Part shown: positions 44,101 to 52,332 of the stretch, in pieces | Layout: every line of letters begins with the position of its first letter | Numbering within the stretch: the first letter of the stretch is position 1 | DNA from: JAOUEA01 sp040882605 | Lineage (GTDB): Bacteria; Actinomycetota; UBA4738; HRBIN12 | NCBI GenBank assembly: GCA_040882605.1 | Contig: JBBEAY010000058.1 | Location: 17,955-81,954 of the forward strand | Direction: 5' to 3' | Length of the DNA: 64,000 nt | Notes under the pieces: model-generated | The model's database searches: none | What the model was told of the DNA's origin: nothing | What the model saw: the letters and a program-made list of their open reading frames with translations, nothing else | Translations under genes and position numbers: made by a program

Positions 44101-45651
44101 TTAGTCGGGCTCGAGCGCCGGGGCGAGCACCGGCGATGTTTCGTTGGCGACGACGAGCAGCTCTGCGTCGAACACGGTGCGGAAGCGCCGGGCGACACCA
44201 CGCGGGCGCCATCCGCTCGGAACGGGCGCAACCAGCTCGAACCCGCCACGCATCCAGTTGCACGAGATAGGCGCCGGCGCGCCAGCAGGGATGCGGCGGT
44301 TCAGCTCATCGGCGAGCGTGAGCGCGGTCGCGGCTCGCAACACGGCCGGGCGGTCGTCGTCGGGCACGAGCCGGGCGTAGGGACCGAGCCGAGTGTCGTC
44401 GTCGGCCTGCCGCAGGATCGCGGTGAGCGCGCCGAGGTCGGCGTGAGAGAAGCCGGCGAGGTCGGCCGCGATCACGATGTTCGCCGCGTGCTCGAACCGG
44501 TCGTAGTAGTCGATCGCACGTCCGATATCGATCAACGTCGCGGCGTGCGAGAGCATCTCGCGCAGCCGCAGCGGCGCTGACGGGTCGAGCGCTTCGAGAA
44601 GATCGGCGGCGAGGCCTGTGCGGCGGTCGGCCGCGGCCGCGTTCCATGTTCGGAACCGGGCGGACAGGGTGGCCACCGAGATCGAGCGCACCCACTCGGC
44701 TGAGGGCGCGCTCGTGCCGGCCGTCGCGAGCGCGAGTCCCTCTCGCAGGCCCCGACTCGAGACCACGATCTCCGAGGCGCCGACGTGCTTGGCGATGCCC
44801 TGGATCACGAGCGCCCCGCCTACGATGGTGTCGGCGCGATCGGGGTTCAACCCGGTCACCTGCGCGCGCCGCTTCATCGTTCGGCCTGCGAGCTCGTCGA
44901 TCACGGCCGCGAGTCGCTTGTCGCTGAGGTGGTAGCCGTGCAACAACGGCAGCGGATAGTCGGTGCGGCGCAGGTCGATCTTGGCGAGGTTGCGCACGGT
45001 GCCGCCGATGCCCACCAATTGTTCGCCCTTGCCGAGCTCCGTGATGCCGGCGTCGGCCAACGATGCCTTCACCGACTTCCGCAGGGCGCGCAACTCATCG
45101 TCGTGGGGTGGATCCGACTCGAGGAAGCCGTCGCTCACCCGCAGCGAGCCGAGAGGCATCGACCACGAACGCACGAGACGCCGGTCGCGGAACGACGACA
45201 CCTCCGCGCTGCCGCCTCCGACATCGAAGGTGAAACCACTCGTGACCGGAAGGTCGTGTACGGCCCCGAAGAATCCCAGGCTCGCTTCCTGATCGCCGCC
45301 GATCGTCTGCAGCGGTACGCCGAGGCGCTGGGCGCGTTCGATCAGCTCGTGCCCATCGGCCGCATCGCGCACCGCCGAGGTTGCGACGGCGATCATCTGT
45401 GACGCTCCTGCACCGCGCGCAACCGCCACGAAGTCGCGGAGCGCCTCGAGCGTCCGCTCGATCGCGTCGGGGCCCAGGCGGTCAGACCCATGCAGGTCGC
45501 GTGCGAGCCGAAGCGGCGCTCGCGCGTCCTCGATCACGTCGAGGTGCTCACCCTGGCGCAGCCGGAACACGATCATGCGGCCTGAGTTCGAGCCGATGTC
45601 GATGACGGCGAAGGGCCGGTCGTCGGGTGCGGGGTCGAAGACCGCGTTCAC
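44101..45651 (-). CDS. Ppx/GppA-family exopolyphosphatase
   Basis: 516 residues. ASKHA phosphatase motifs: AVIDIGSNSGRM, IGGDQEASLGF, FDVGGGSAEVS, GIGGTVRNLAK; the C-terminal half is an HD-like helical domain. Would hydrolyse polyphosphate or pppGpp. Lies 64 bases upstream of the D-aminopeptidase gene, same strand. Confidence 0.92.
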   Translation of the reverse strand: MNAVFDPAPDDRPFAVIDIGSNSGRMIVFRLRQGEHLDVIEDARAPLRLARDLHGSDRLGPDAIERTLEALRDFVAVARGAGASQMIAVATSAVRDAADGHELIERAQRLGVPLQTIGGDQEASLGFFGAVHDLPVTSGFTFDVGGGSAEVSSFRDRRLVRSWSMPLGSLRVSDGFLESDPPHDDELRALRKSVKASLADAGITELGKGEQLVGIGGTVRNLAKIDLRRTDYPLPLLHGYHLSDKRLAAVIDELAGRTMKRRAQVTGLNPDRADTIVGGALVIQGIAKHVGASEIVVSSRGLREGLALATAGTSAPSAEWVRSISVATLSARFRTWNAAAADRRTGLAADLLEALDPSAPLRLREMLSHAATLIDIGRAIDYYDRFEHAANIVIAADLAGFSHADLGALTAILRQADDDTRLGPYARLVPDDDRPAVLRAATALTLADELNRRIPAGAPAPISCNWMRGGFELVAPVPSGWRPRGVARRFRTVFDAELLVVANETSPVLAPALEPD

Positions 45652-45729
45652 ATCGTCGATGGTCCCACATCATCAAGGCGGGCCGATGAACCCGCGGCGC
45701 CGAGACGCGGGCGTAGGCTCGTCGCGGCC

Positions 45730-47058
45730 ATGCGGCGACTGCGACCGGAGACCACGTACCTCGTCTACTCCAGCGGCGAGGGGTTCTTCTTTCACCTGAT
45801 GTCGGCGCTGTTCAGCGTGTTCCTGATCGTGGAGCTCGATCTCGGGCCGCTGCAACTGCTGCTGATGGGCACGGTGCTCGAGGTCACGTACCTGCTGTTC
45901 GAGGTGCCGACCGGCGTGGTCGCCGACACCGTGAGCAGGCGGCTCTCGGTCGTGATCGGGCTCGCCGGCACGGGCGCCGCGTTCCTGCTGCTCGGCCTCT
46001 CGGACTCATTCGCGGTCGCGATGATCTCCCAAGCCATATGGGGCGTGTTCGCGACGTTCCAGAGCGGCGCCGACGTTGCGTGGCTCACCGACGAGATCGG
46101 TGAGGAAGCCGCGCAGCCCATGTACCTGCGGAGTGAGCAGTGGTGGCAGGTCGGGTCGCTCGCGGGTATCGCGGTGGGTGTCACGATCGCCTCGTTCACG
46201 AGCCTGCGCACTTCGATCCTCGTGTCGGGCTCAGGCTTCCTCGCGCTGGGCCTGTTCATGGCGCTCGCGATGCGCGAGGAGAACTTTCGGCCCGAGCGAC
46301 GAGAGGGTGAGCGCCTGCACACGTCGCTCGCGACCACCGCGCGCGAGGGGGCGGCCGCGGTGCGCGCGCACCACGTGCTCTTGCTGATCCTCGGCACGGC
46401 GGCGCTTCACGGCATGTCGACCGAAGGCTTCGACCGGCTGAGCGATCTGCACCTGCTCGAGGACATCGGCCTGCCGACGCTCGGCGGCCTTGCCCTGCCG
46501 GTGTGGTTCGGTGTGCTCGACGGCGGCGCCTTGCTACTCGGCATCGTTGCCCTCGCGATCGTGAAGCGGCGGGTGCACCTGCAGGGCCACGTCGCAGTCG
46601 CTCGAGTGCTGGCCGTGGTCGACGTCGTGCTCGTGGTCTTTGCGGTGGCGTTCGCGCTGGTGGCGAGCTTCTGGTGGGCTCTCGCGGCTTTCTGGGTCGT
46701 GGGCACTTTGCGGAGCGTCCGCGAGCCGGTATTCACGGCCTGGATCAACCAGGGCCTCGACGCGAAGACACGCGCCACTATCAACTCGGTCGGCGGGCAG
46801 GCCGACGCGATCGGACAGGCAGGGGGTGGGCCTGGCATCGGGCTCATCGCTCGTTCGGTCTCGGTGCCGACCGCGCTCGTCGTGTCGGGCTTGCTGCGGC
46901 TGCCGGCGCTGTTCCTGTATGCACGGGCGATCAAGCGTGGCACCGTGGGCACGCTCGCCCCGGGCGAGATCGACGAGGAGCTTCGTCTCGAGGATGAGAC
47001 GGTATCGGCCGGGCCTCCCGAGGCGCCCGAAGGGCCCGATGCGCCGTTCGAGCGGTGA
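45730..47058 (+). CDS. MFS transporter
   Basis: 442-residue, 12-helix major facilitator. Characteristic ELDLGPLQLLLMGTVLEVTYLLFEVPTGVVAD loop and the central hydrophilic loop around residue 190. The C-terminal tail is acidic and Pro-rich. Exporter type; substrate not predictable. Confidence 0.88.
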   Translation: MRRLRPETTYLVYSSGEGFFFHLMSALFSVFLIVELDLGPLQLLLMGTVLEVTYLLFEVPTGVVADTVSRRLSVVIGLAGTGAAFLLLGLSDSFAVAMISQAIWGVFATFQSGADVAWLTDEIGEEAAQPMYLRSEQWWQVGSLAGIAVGVTIASFTSLRTSILVSGSGFLALGLFMALAMREENFRPERREGERLHTSLATTAREGAAAVRAHHVLLLILGTAALHGMSTEGFDRLSDLHLLEDIGLPTLGGLALPVWFGVLDGGALLLGIVALAIVKRRVHLQGHVAVARVLAVVDVVLVVFAVAFALVASFWWALAAFWVVGTLRSVREPVFTAWINQGLDAKTRATINSVGGQADAIGQAGGGPGIGLIARSVSVPTALVVSGLLRLPALFLYARAIKRGTVGTLAPGEIDEELRLEDETVSAGPPEAPEGPDAPFER

Positions 47059-47062
47059 GCGG

Positions 47063-47365
47063 TCAGCCGGCCGGAGCCGGAGGCACGTCGACGCGCGAGC
47101 TCGGCTCGTCGACGCGCTCCCAATCGCGGATCGCCTCGGCGATGCCGAGCAGGATCGCGCTTCCGCCGGTGAGCGCCACGAGCCGCCCCAGAGGCGAGCG
47201 CTTCAGGCCTGGGATGCGCATGATCAACGGCACCGAGACGATCACGGCCCCGGCCAACACGTTCCGCAGTCGCCGGCCCGTGGGCGAATCCAGGAACTCG
47301 AGCAGCTCGTCGGCCGCGACGTCGGCTTGCTCGACGAGGTTCTGGATGCGTTCCTGGGGGCTCAT
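47063..47365 (-). CDS. small membrane protein, hypothetical
   Basis: 100 residues with two weak hydrophobic segments (NVLAGAVIVSVPLIM and LVALTGGSAILLGIAEAI). Not recognised. Convergent with the MFS gene and located just downstream of tRNA-Sec on the same strand. Confidence 0.65.
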   Translation of the reverse strand: MSPQERIQNLVEQADVAADELLEFLDSPTGRRLRNVLAGAVIVSVPLIMRIPGLKRSPLGRLVALTGGSAILLGIAEAIRDWERVDEPSSRVDVPPAPAG

Positions 47366-47453
47366 CAGGTGCTCAGCCTAACGCCGTGCTGCACCGAGCG
47401 ACGGTGCGCGCGCGTAAGGCGTGCTGCACGCCCGGGGGCCGGGCTGATCCAAG

Positions 47454-47546
47454 CGGAGGCGGACGGGAATCGAACCCGCCAGGGAGCTTGCACCCCCTCG
47501 AACGGTTTTGAAGACCGCGGAGCCCACCAGGAACCCTGACGCCTCC
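47454..47546 (-). tRNA. selC: selenocysteine tRNA (anticodon TCA)
   Basis: A 93-nt tRNA on the minus strand. Acceptor GGAGGCG pairs with CGCCTCC (a further, eighth pair is T-C, mismatched); six-pair D stem GGGTTC/GGGCTC with wobbles; anticodon loop CTTCAAA (TCA at 47509-47511) closed by CGGT/ACCG; long variable arm with GAGGG/CCCTG-like pairing; T arm GCGGG-TTCGATT-CCCGT directly joined to the acceptor. CCA is not encoded (CTT follows). This is the diagnostic layout of bacterial tRNA-Sec. Confidence 0.92.
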
Positions 47547-47566
47547 ACCACCAAGGCTACCCGTCA

Positions 47567-47604
47567 CGCGAGGGGGCCGAAGCCATGGCTCCGATCCCCT
47601 CGCG
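47567..47604 (-). terminator. hairpin between the BNR protein gene and tRNA-Sec
   Basis: CGCGAGGGG at 47567-47575 pairs perfectly with CCCCTCGCG at 47596-47604; the inner part contains the self-complementary AGCCATGGCT. It lies 16 bases after the stop of the secreted protein gene on the minus strand and probably terminates it before the tRNA. Confidence 0.6.
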
Positions 47605-47620
47605 CACGAGGCGCCCCCGC

Positions 47621-49372
47621 TCAGGTGATCGCGATCGAGTTCCCGTAGATGTTCTGGTCGTAGCCGCCGAGGTTGAACTTGCGGGTGTATGTGCCGTCGG
47701 CGAGCAGCTCCCATCCGCTCTCGACGTCGAAGCCGTCCTGCGTGGCTTCGCGCGGATCGGTGCCGACGACCACGTCGCGGTTGTCGGTCCATGCCATGTA
47801 ACCGAACAGTGAACCGTCGGTGCGCTCGACGAGCTGCACCCAGTTGTAGTCGCCGTAGAACGGCACGTTGGCGCCGCCGAACATCTCGTACTGCGGATTG
47901 TTCGCCACCGACGTCACCTTGATCGCCGAGCCGAAGCTCGTGCCGTTGGTGGAGACGGCCGCGTACGAGTTCACCACCTTGGGCCCGGACGAGGTCGCCG
48001 CTGCCGTATTGCCGACCGGCCGCTGCACCGAGTACGCCGGGTCGACGCGGCTGTCCTGCCACAGCACGACGAGCCTGCCCGCGAGCGCGTCGGCGTCAGG
48101 GAAGAACTGGTGGCCCTTCGACGCCGTGCTGACCCGCCTGGGCGCGCTCCACGTCGCACCGTTGTCGGTCGAGCCGATGACGTACACGCCGCCCTGGGCG
48201 ACGAGCCCGCTCGCGCTCGGCGCGCCGACCGACGAGTACGTCGACGTGCTGGCCACGATCGTCGACGGCACGGCAGCTTGCACGACCGAGTACACGCCGG
48301 GCAGCTCGCCCGTCGGGTCGGCCGTCAGCCGTGGCTCGAGCGGCACGCGTGAGAACACATACCCCGAGGGGCACGCCTCGGTGAGGTCGCCGCAGTCGCG
48401 AGCGCCGTCGAAGGGGTTGTAACCCTGCAAGGTGGCGATCACTTTCGGTTTCGACCAGGTCGCACCTGCGTTCGCCGACCGGACGACCGAGACGCCGAAG
48501 TTCTTCTTCGGTGAGTTCCCCTCGAAGTCGCGCCAGGACACGTACACGTCGCCGTCGTGCTCGACCGCGATGTCGCAACCCTGACCCGCGGCTCTGCCGC
48601 TCACCCGGACGGGCTTGGTGAACGTGCTGCCGTGGTCGCTCGAGGCCGCGAAGTAGATCTCGCTCTGGCCGAACGCCGGGAACTTGGTGAAGCACGCGTA
48701 CACGTTGGCGTCGAAGTGACCGCCCGTGCGGTCGACCTCGATCATCGGCTTGTCCAGGAACTTGCCGTTGAAGTTCGCCGACGGCGTTCCCTGGCCGACG
48801 CGCGTCGTGAACAGGTAGTCGATCGGGTAGCCGCCGTTGCCGGCCGGGTCGACCACGTCGTAGCGGGCCACCGAGATGTCGGCGTTCGTGCCGGGACCTG
48901 CGAAGCCGTTGTACGACAACATGCCGAAGAAGAACCTGCCGTGCGAGTCGAACGCCCCGAGCGGGTCGCTTGCGTTGTTGGTTCGCAAGTACTCCGGCGA
49001 GTCCATGCCTTCGGTCGACGTGTCGGCCGGGTACCCCGGCACGAGGGAGTTCGTCCAGGTGTCGCCACCGTCGGTGGAAAAACCTAGACCCATCCAGTCC
49101 GAGCAGTAGTCGTTCCAGCCGGCGATCACGAGATCGGGGTCCTGCGGGTTCACGACCGAGAACGGCTCGTTGTTCACGGTCTTGTTGCCGTAGTCGGCGG
49201 GAGCGGTCGAGTTGCAGATCGCGATCGTCGGATCCGAGCCGCCGTCGTGGCGGACGTAGCGCTGCCTGGTGACGCGCGAGTCGCTGCCGACGCTCGTCGC
49301 GGCGGAAGCCGCCGGCGCGACGAGCGCACCGGCCGTGCACGCCGCGAGTGCGGCGAGGAAGATCTTCCGCAT
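47621..49372 (-). CDS. secreted BNR-repeat (sialidase-like beta-propeller) protein
   Basis: 583 residues with a clean signal peptide (MRKIFLAALAACTAGALV, cleavage near ASAATS). At least four Asp-box repeats are visible: STDGGDTWTNS, SSDHGSTFTKP, SANAGATWSKP, STDNGATWSAP. The fold is that of sialidases, but I do not see a full set of sialidase catalytic residues, so a glycan-binding or other hydrolytic role is equally possible. Confidence 0.85.
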   Translation of the reverse strand: MRKIFLAALAACTAGALVAPAASAATSVGSDSRVTRQRYVRHDGGSDPTIAICNSTAPADYGNKTVNNEPFSVVNPQDPDLVIAGWNDYCSDWMGLGFSTDGGDTWTNSLVPGYPADTSTEGMDSPEYLRTNNASDPLGAFDSHGRFFFGMLSYNGFAGPGTNADISVARYDVVDPAGNGGYPIDYLFTTRVGQGTPSANFNGKFLDKPMIEVDRTGGHFDANVYACFTKFPAFGQSEIYFAASSDHGSTFTKPVRVSGRAAGQGCDIAVEHDGDVYVSWRDFEGNSPKKNFGVSVVRSANAGATWSKPKVIATLQGYNPFDGARDCGDLTEACPSGYVFSRVPLEPRLTADPTGELPGVYSVVQAAVPSTIVASTSTYSSVGAPSASGLVAQGGVYVIGSTDNGATWSAPRRVSTASKGHQFFPDADALAGRLVVLWQDSRVDPAYSVQRPVGNTAAATSSGPKVVNSYAAVSTNGTSFGSAIKVTSVANNPQYEMFGGANVPFYGDYNWVQLVERTDGSLFGYMAWTDNRDVVVGTDPREATQDGFDVESGWELLADGTYTRKFNLGGYDQNIYGNSIAIT

Positions 49373-49471
49373 CAGCTACCCCTTCCGTGCGGATCGCGGC
49401 CGGCATCGTTGCCTCCGCGGGGACCGACGTTATCACCGACGTCTGAACGGCGCGACCCCTCGCCGCTTCGG

Positions 49472-50140
49472 TTATGTCGGCGACAGCGTGCTCCCCATCG
49501 TGTCGTAGAGAAGCCGCCCCATGCCGGCGAACCACGCCATCAGCGTGATCGCCGCTGCAACGTATCTCGGGATCCAGGGAAGCTTCGCGAGCGCCACGCC
49601 GAGCACCAGACCGGCGCCGATGACGAGCATCCTCTCCTTGCCGTGCTCCGCGGCATCGAGTCGCGTGGCCGCGGAGATGCAGAGTCCGAAGAGGCTGTCG
49701 AGCTCGAAGCCGGTGGGACAGGAGTACCGCGGGATCCGCGTGGCGAGCACTATGAGGCCGATGGCGGTCATGACGCCCTCGCCCCACCTCCAGCCGGTTC
49801 CACCGTCGGCGAACACGTGTCGGCGACGAACCCGCCACCAGATGGCCAGGCCGGGCGCCACCGCCCCGATCCCAAGGAAGATCACGACTCCGGCGAGCCC
49901 GGCGATCGCGTCGCACTCCGACTGAGCGCCCAGGGAGGTGCGAGGGTTGCCCCCGCCGAGCACGCCCCCGCGGCAGAACAGCTCGTCGATCGACGCTCCA
50001 GCGAAGGCCAGACCCGCCACCACGAGGCAAAGAGCCGTCACGAATGCAGCCGTGCGTCCGGCAGGGGCGATGGGATCGGGAGGAGGCCAGGGCGCTCGCG
50101 CCTCGCGGCGCACCCGGGCTCGACGTCTCAGAACGTCCAC
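49472..50140 (-). CDS. multi-pass membrane protein, hypothetical
   Basis: 222 residues with about five hydrophobic helices and several Cys in the outward loops (ELFCRGG, QSECDAI, YSCPTGFELDSLFGLC). Not recognised. Divergent from padR, separated by the padR promoter region. Confidence 0.65.
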   Translation of the reverse strand: MDVLRRRARVRREARAPWPPPDPIAPAGRTAAFVTALCLVVAGLAFAGASIDELFCRGGVLGGGNPRTSLGAQSECDAIAGLAGVVIFLGIGAVAPGLAIWWRVRRRHVFADGGTGWRWGEGVMTAIGLIVLATRIPRYSCPTGFELDSLFGLCISAATRLDAAEHGKERMLVIGAGLVLGVALAKLPWIPRYVAAAITLMAWFAGMGRLLYDTMGSTLSPT

Positions 50141-50164
50141 GTCTCCATCCTTCCATGCGACCGA

Positions 50165-50195
50165 GTATGCTTTCCTCTAGTCCATCTCAGACTAG
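50165..50195 (+). promoter_or_regulatory. padR promoter with a palindromic operator
   Basis: A TATGCT -10 box (50165-50170) is followed at the expected start site by the inverted repeat CTAGTC-N7-GACTAG (50177-50195), 12 bases before the padR ATG. The arrangement suggests autorepression; no good -35 is visible, and the repeat is not the classical PadR ATGT/ACAT box. Confidence 0.4.
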
Positions 50196-50207
50196 GAGCG
50201 GCGTACG

Positions 50208-50753
50208 ATGGCGACGAAGGTGGAGATCGTGGTGCTCGGCCTGCTGGCCGAGGAGCCGATGCATGGTTATGACCTGATCGAGCGGTTCCGAGAGCGCAGC
50301 ATGGGTTTCTGGACCGAGCTCAGCCGGGCCTCGGTGTACCAGGTGCTGAAGCGACTCGAGCGCGACGGGGCGGTCGCGGGCAAGGTGCAGGAAGGCCGCG
50401 AGGGACCGGACCGGCGCGTCTTCCGTATCACGAAGAGGGGTCGCGATCACCTGGCTGCCGGCGTGACGCAGATGGCGGGTGAGCTCGTGCCGTTCGACTC
50501 GCCGGCCGTGGTTGCACTCGGCTTCGCGCACGTGGTACCTGTCGCGGCTGCCCGGGCGGCGACCGATGCCCGTGAGCGGGCGGTGCGCGATCTGCTCGAG
50601 GCGGTGCGCACCGAGCTCGAGCGCACGGCCGCGGGCCGCGACGCGGGGCGGACGGTGTCGAACGCGATGCTGCACCAGCAGGTAGCCATGGCGGAAGCCG
50701 AGCTCGCGTGGCTCGTGACCTACCGCGCGGCGATCGGCAAGGTTCGCCGCTGA
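50208..50753 (+). CDS. PadR-family transcriptional regulator
   Basis: 181 residues. N-terminal winged helix (KVEIVVLGLLAEEPMHGYDLIERF, SVYQVLKRLERDGAV, RRVFRITKRGR) and a helical C-terminal dimerisation domain. PadR proteins repress neighbouring transporters or stress genes in response to small ligands; here the divergent membrane protein and the downstream HAD gene are candidates. AGGAGCGG precedes the ATG. Confidence 0.9.
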   Translation: MATKVEIVVLGLLAEEPMHGYDLIERFRERSMGFWTELSRASVYQVLKRLERDGAVAGKVQEGREGPDRRVFRITKRGRDHLAAGVTQMAGELVPFDSPAVVALGFAHVVPVAAARAATDARERAVRDLLEAVRTELERTAAGRDAGRTVSNAMLHQQVAMAEAELAWLVTYRAAIGKVRR

Positions 50754-50779
50754 GTCGTCGGTGGCTTTCTGGTGAGTCG

Positions 50780-51607
50780 GTGACCGACCGTACGATGGGA
50801 ACGACTATGCAAGCCGCATTCTTCGACCTCGACAAGACGATCATCTCCCGGTCGTCGTCGCTCGCGCTGTCGCGTCCGCTGTACCGGGCGGGTATGGTCT
50901 CGCGCTCGCAGCTGCTGCGGGGCGCATACGCCCAGCTCGTCTACCTGCTCGTGGGGGCCGACGAGGACAAGATGGAGCGCCTCAAGGAAGGCATGCTCTC
51001 GCTCACGAAGGGCTGGAGCCAGGGTCAGGTCGAGACGCTCGTGCGCGAGGTCATCTTCGATGTGATCGATCCGTACGTGTACCAGGAGGCTCTCGACCTG
51101 ATGGCGTTGCACCGCAGCGAGGGCAGGCGCATCTACGTCGTTTCGAGCTCGCCGGAAGAAATCGTGCGCCCGCTCAGCCAGCACTTCGGGGCGAGCGGCG
51201 TGATCGCCACGCGCGCTGAGATCGACGACGACGGGCGGTACACCGGCGAGCTCGCGTTCTACGCCTATGGCGAGCAGAAGGCAGAGGCGATCGAAGGGCT
51301 TGCCGAGCGCATCGGTATCGACCTCGCAGGCTCGTACGCCTACAGCGACTCGATCACCGACCTGCCGATGCTCTCGGTCGTCGGGCATCCGGTGGCGGTG
51401 AACCCGGATCGCGATCTTCGCCGAGAATCCGAAGAGCGCGGATGGCAGGTGCGCGACTTCCGACGGCCGGTTCGGTTGCGCACGCGCATCGCGCAGGCGG
51501 TGCCGCCACCGAAGCCGTCGATCGCGGCCGCCGTCGGAGCTGCCGCGGTCGCCGTGGTGTTGGTCTGGGTCGTGTTGCGGTCACGGACGCATCGCACCGA
51601 AAGCTGA
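50780..51607 (+). CDS. HAD-IB family phosphatase with C-terminal membrane anchor
   Basis: 275 residues. HAD motif I FFDLDKTII, motif II VVSSSP, motif III Lys in GEQKAEA, motif IV YSDSITDLPML; similar to SerB-like HAD-IB enzymes. A single C-terminal helix (AAAVGAAAVAVVLVWVVL) anchors it to the membrane. GTG 50780, ATG 50795 or ATG 50807 can start it. Substrate unknown; phospholipid intermediates are possible given the anchor. Confidence 0.85.
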   Translation: MTDRTMGTTMQAAFFDLDKTIISRSSSLALSRPLYRAGMVSRSQLLRGAYAQLVYLLVGADEDKMERLKEGMLSLTKGWSQGQVETLVREVIFDVIDPYVYQEALDLMALHRSEGRRIYVVSSSPEEIVRPLSQHFGASGVIATRAEIDDDGRYTGELAFYAYGEQKAEAIEGLAERIGIDLAGSYAYSDSITDLPMLSVVGHPVAVNPDRDLRRESEERGWQVRDFRRPVRLRTRIAQAVPPPKPSIAAAVGAAAVAVVLVWVVLRSRTHRTES

Positions 51608-51609
51608 GT

Positions 51610-51639
51610 TTGCGCCGTTCCTGTCGGCGGGTGTACGGT
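51610..51639 (+). promoter_or_regulatory. promoter candidate for the structured RNA
   Basis: TTGCGC (51610-51615), 18 bases, TACGGT (51634-51639). Transcription would begin at about 51646, exactly at the first hairpin of the RNA candidate. Match to consensus is only moderate. Confidence 0.35.
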
Positions 51640-51644
51640 CAGGA

Positions 51645-51780
51645 CGGGTGCCGAGAGGTACCCGCGAGGGGAGCAGAACCCACGCGCGAGTCATGCCGCG
51701 GGAGGCATGCTCAGGGCCCCGGAGGTCACGCCGCCGGCGCCCGAGCACATGCAGACGAGACGCTTGATATCTGCTCCTCT
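51645..51780 (+). ncRNA. candidate structured RNA of unknown class (four tandem hairpins)
   Basis: In a 235-base gap between convergent genes four hairpins follow each other with almost no spacing. They are: GGGTGCC-GAGA-GGTACCC (51646-51663, GNRA tetraloop); GCGAGGG/CCCACGC (51664-51685, one A-A mismatch); GAG-t-CATGCC/GGCATG-CTC (51688-51712); and GGGC..CCGG/CCGG.GCCC (51714-51742). The second loop plus stem edge, GGAGCAG, is complementary to CTGCTCC at 51771-51777, so a pseudoknot is possible. No ORF is credible here. I recognise no Rfam class; it could also be a processed 3' region. Confidence 0.45.
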
Positions 51781-51842
51781 CGCTCTATGTTCGGCGTCGG
51801 TGAGATCTTGCCGACGCGGCGGGGACGGACCGACGCCGCTGA

Positions 51843-52097
51843 TCAACCCGAAGCAGCGGGGTGCTCGAGCAGGTCAGCGAGCCGTTCGGCGCGGATGGCG
51901 CCTTGCAACGGGCGAGCTGCGCCCACGTCGCGGGCGATCAGCGCCAGCTCACGTTCCACGGACGGCGCGAGCCGGCCTGTGCGGTCGTGGACGAGCGGAT
52001 CGAGGCGAGCGACGGCTCGGTCGAGTCGCTCGATCGCCATCGCGAGCGGACCTTTGCGGCGGGTGCGGTAGTCGTCGAGCGAGATCACTTGTGCCAT
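51843..52097 (-). CDS. small hypothetical protein
   Basis: 84-residue soluble protein starting at ATG 52097 (MAQVISLDDYRTRRKG). The VISLDDYR opening is common among small actinobacterial proteins of unknown function. Mostly helical with many Arg/Leu. It borders the accessory island on the left. Confidence 0.65.
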   Translation of the reverse strand: MAQVISLDDYRTRRKGPLAMAIERLDRAVARLDPLVHDRTGRLAPSVERELALIARDVGAARPLQGAIRAERLADLLEHPAASG

Positions 52098-52127
52098 GCC
52101 TCGCACCTTAGCCCGGGGGTGTGACAT

Positions 52128-52317
52128 GCGAGGGATGTGCCACCTGCACCTCTACCTCAGCCAGAGCTGTGACCTGCGGGTTAGCTGTCATCCCGTGCCA
52201 CAGCGGTGATCGGGTGTGCGTACGTGCCAACGGACTTCACAACGAACTTGAGCGGTGGTTGCAGGCATACGCGGAAGAATGCTATGCCCCTGTCACACTC
52301 ACGCTGGACGGATCGTC
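52128..52317 (+). pseudogene. possible 5' gene fragment truncated by the IS3 element
   Basis: The frame entering the IS3 end carries a protein-like segment (ANGLHNELERWLQAYAEEC followed by YAPVTLTLDG) from a GTG at about 52214. It runs straight into the inverted repeat at 52318. No continuation is found on the other side of the element. The family is not recognised; this may be a gene beheaded by the insertion and later deletion, or chance. Confidence 0.25.
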
Positions 52318-52332
52318 TGAACCGTGCCGGGT

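Noticed and set aside
51645..51780. Structured RNA as SRP RNA, 6S RNA, 6C RNA or ydaO riboswitch
   Set aside because: The conserved SRP tetraloop/AGCAG platform, the 6S central bubble, C-runs of 6C RNA and the ydaO core are not found; I keep it as unassigned.
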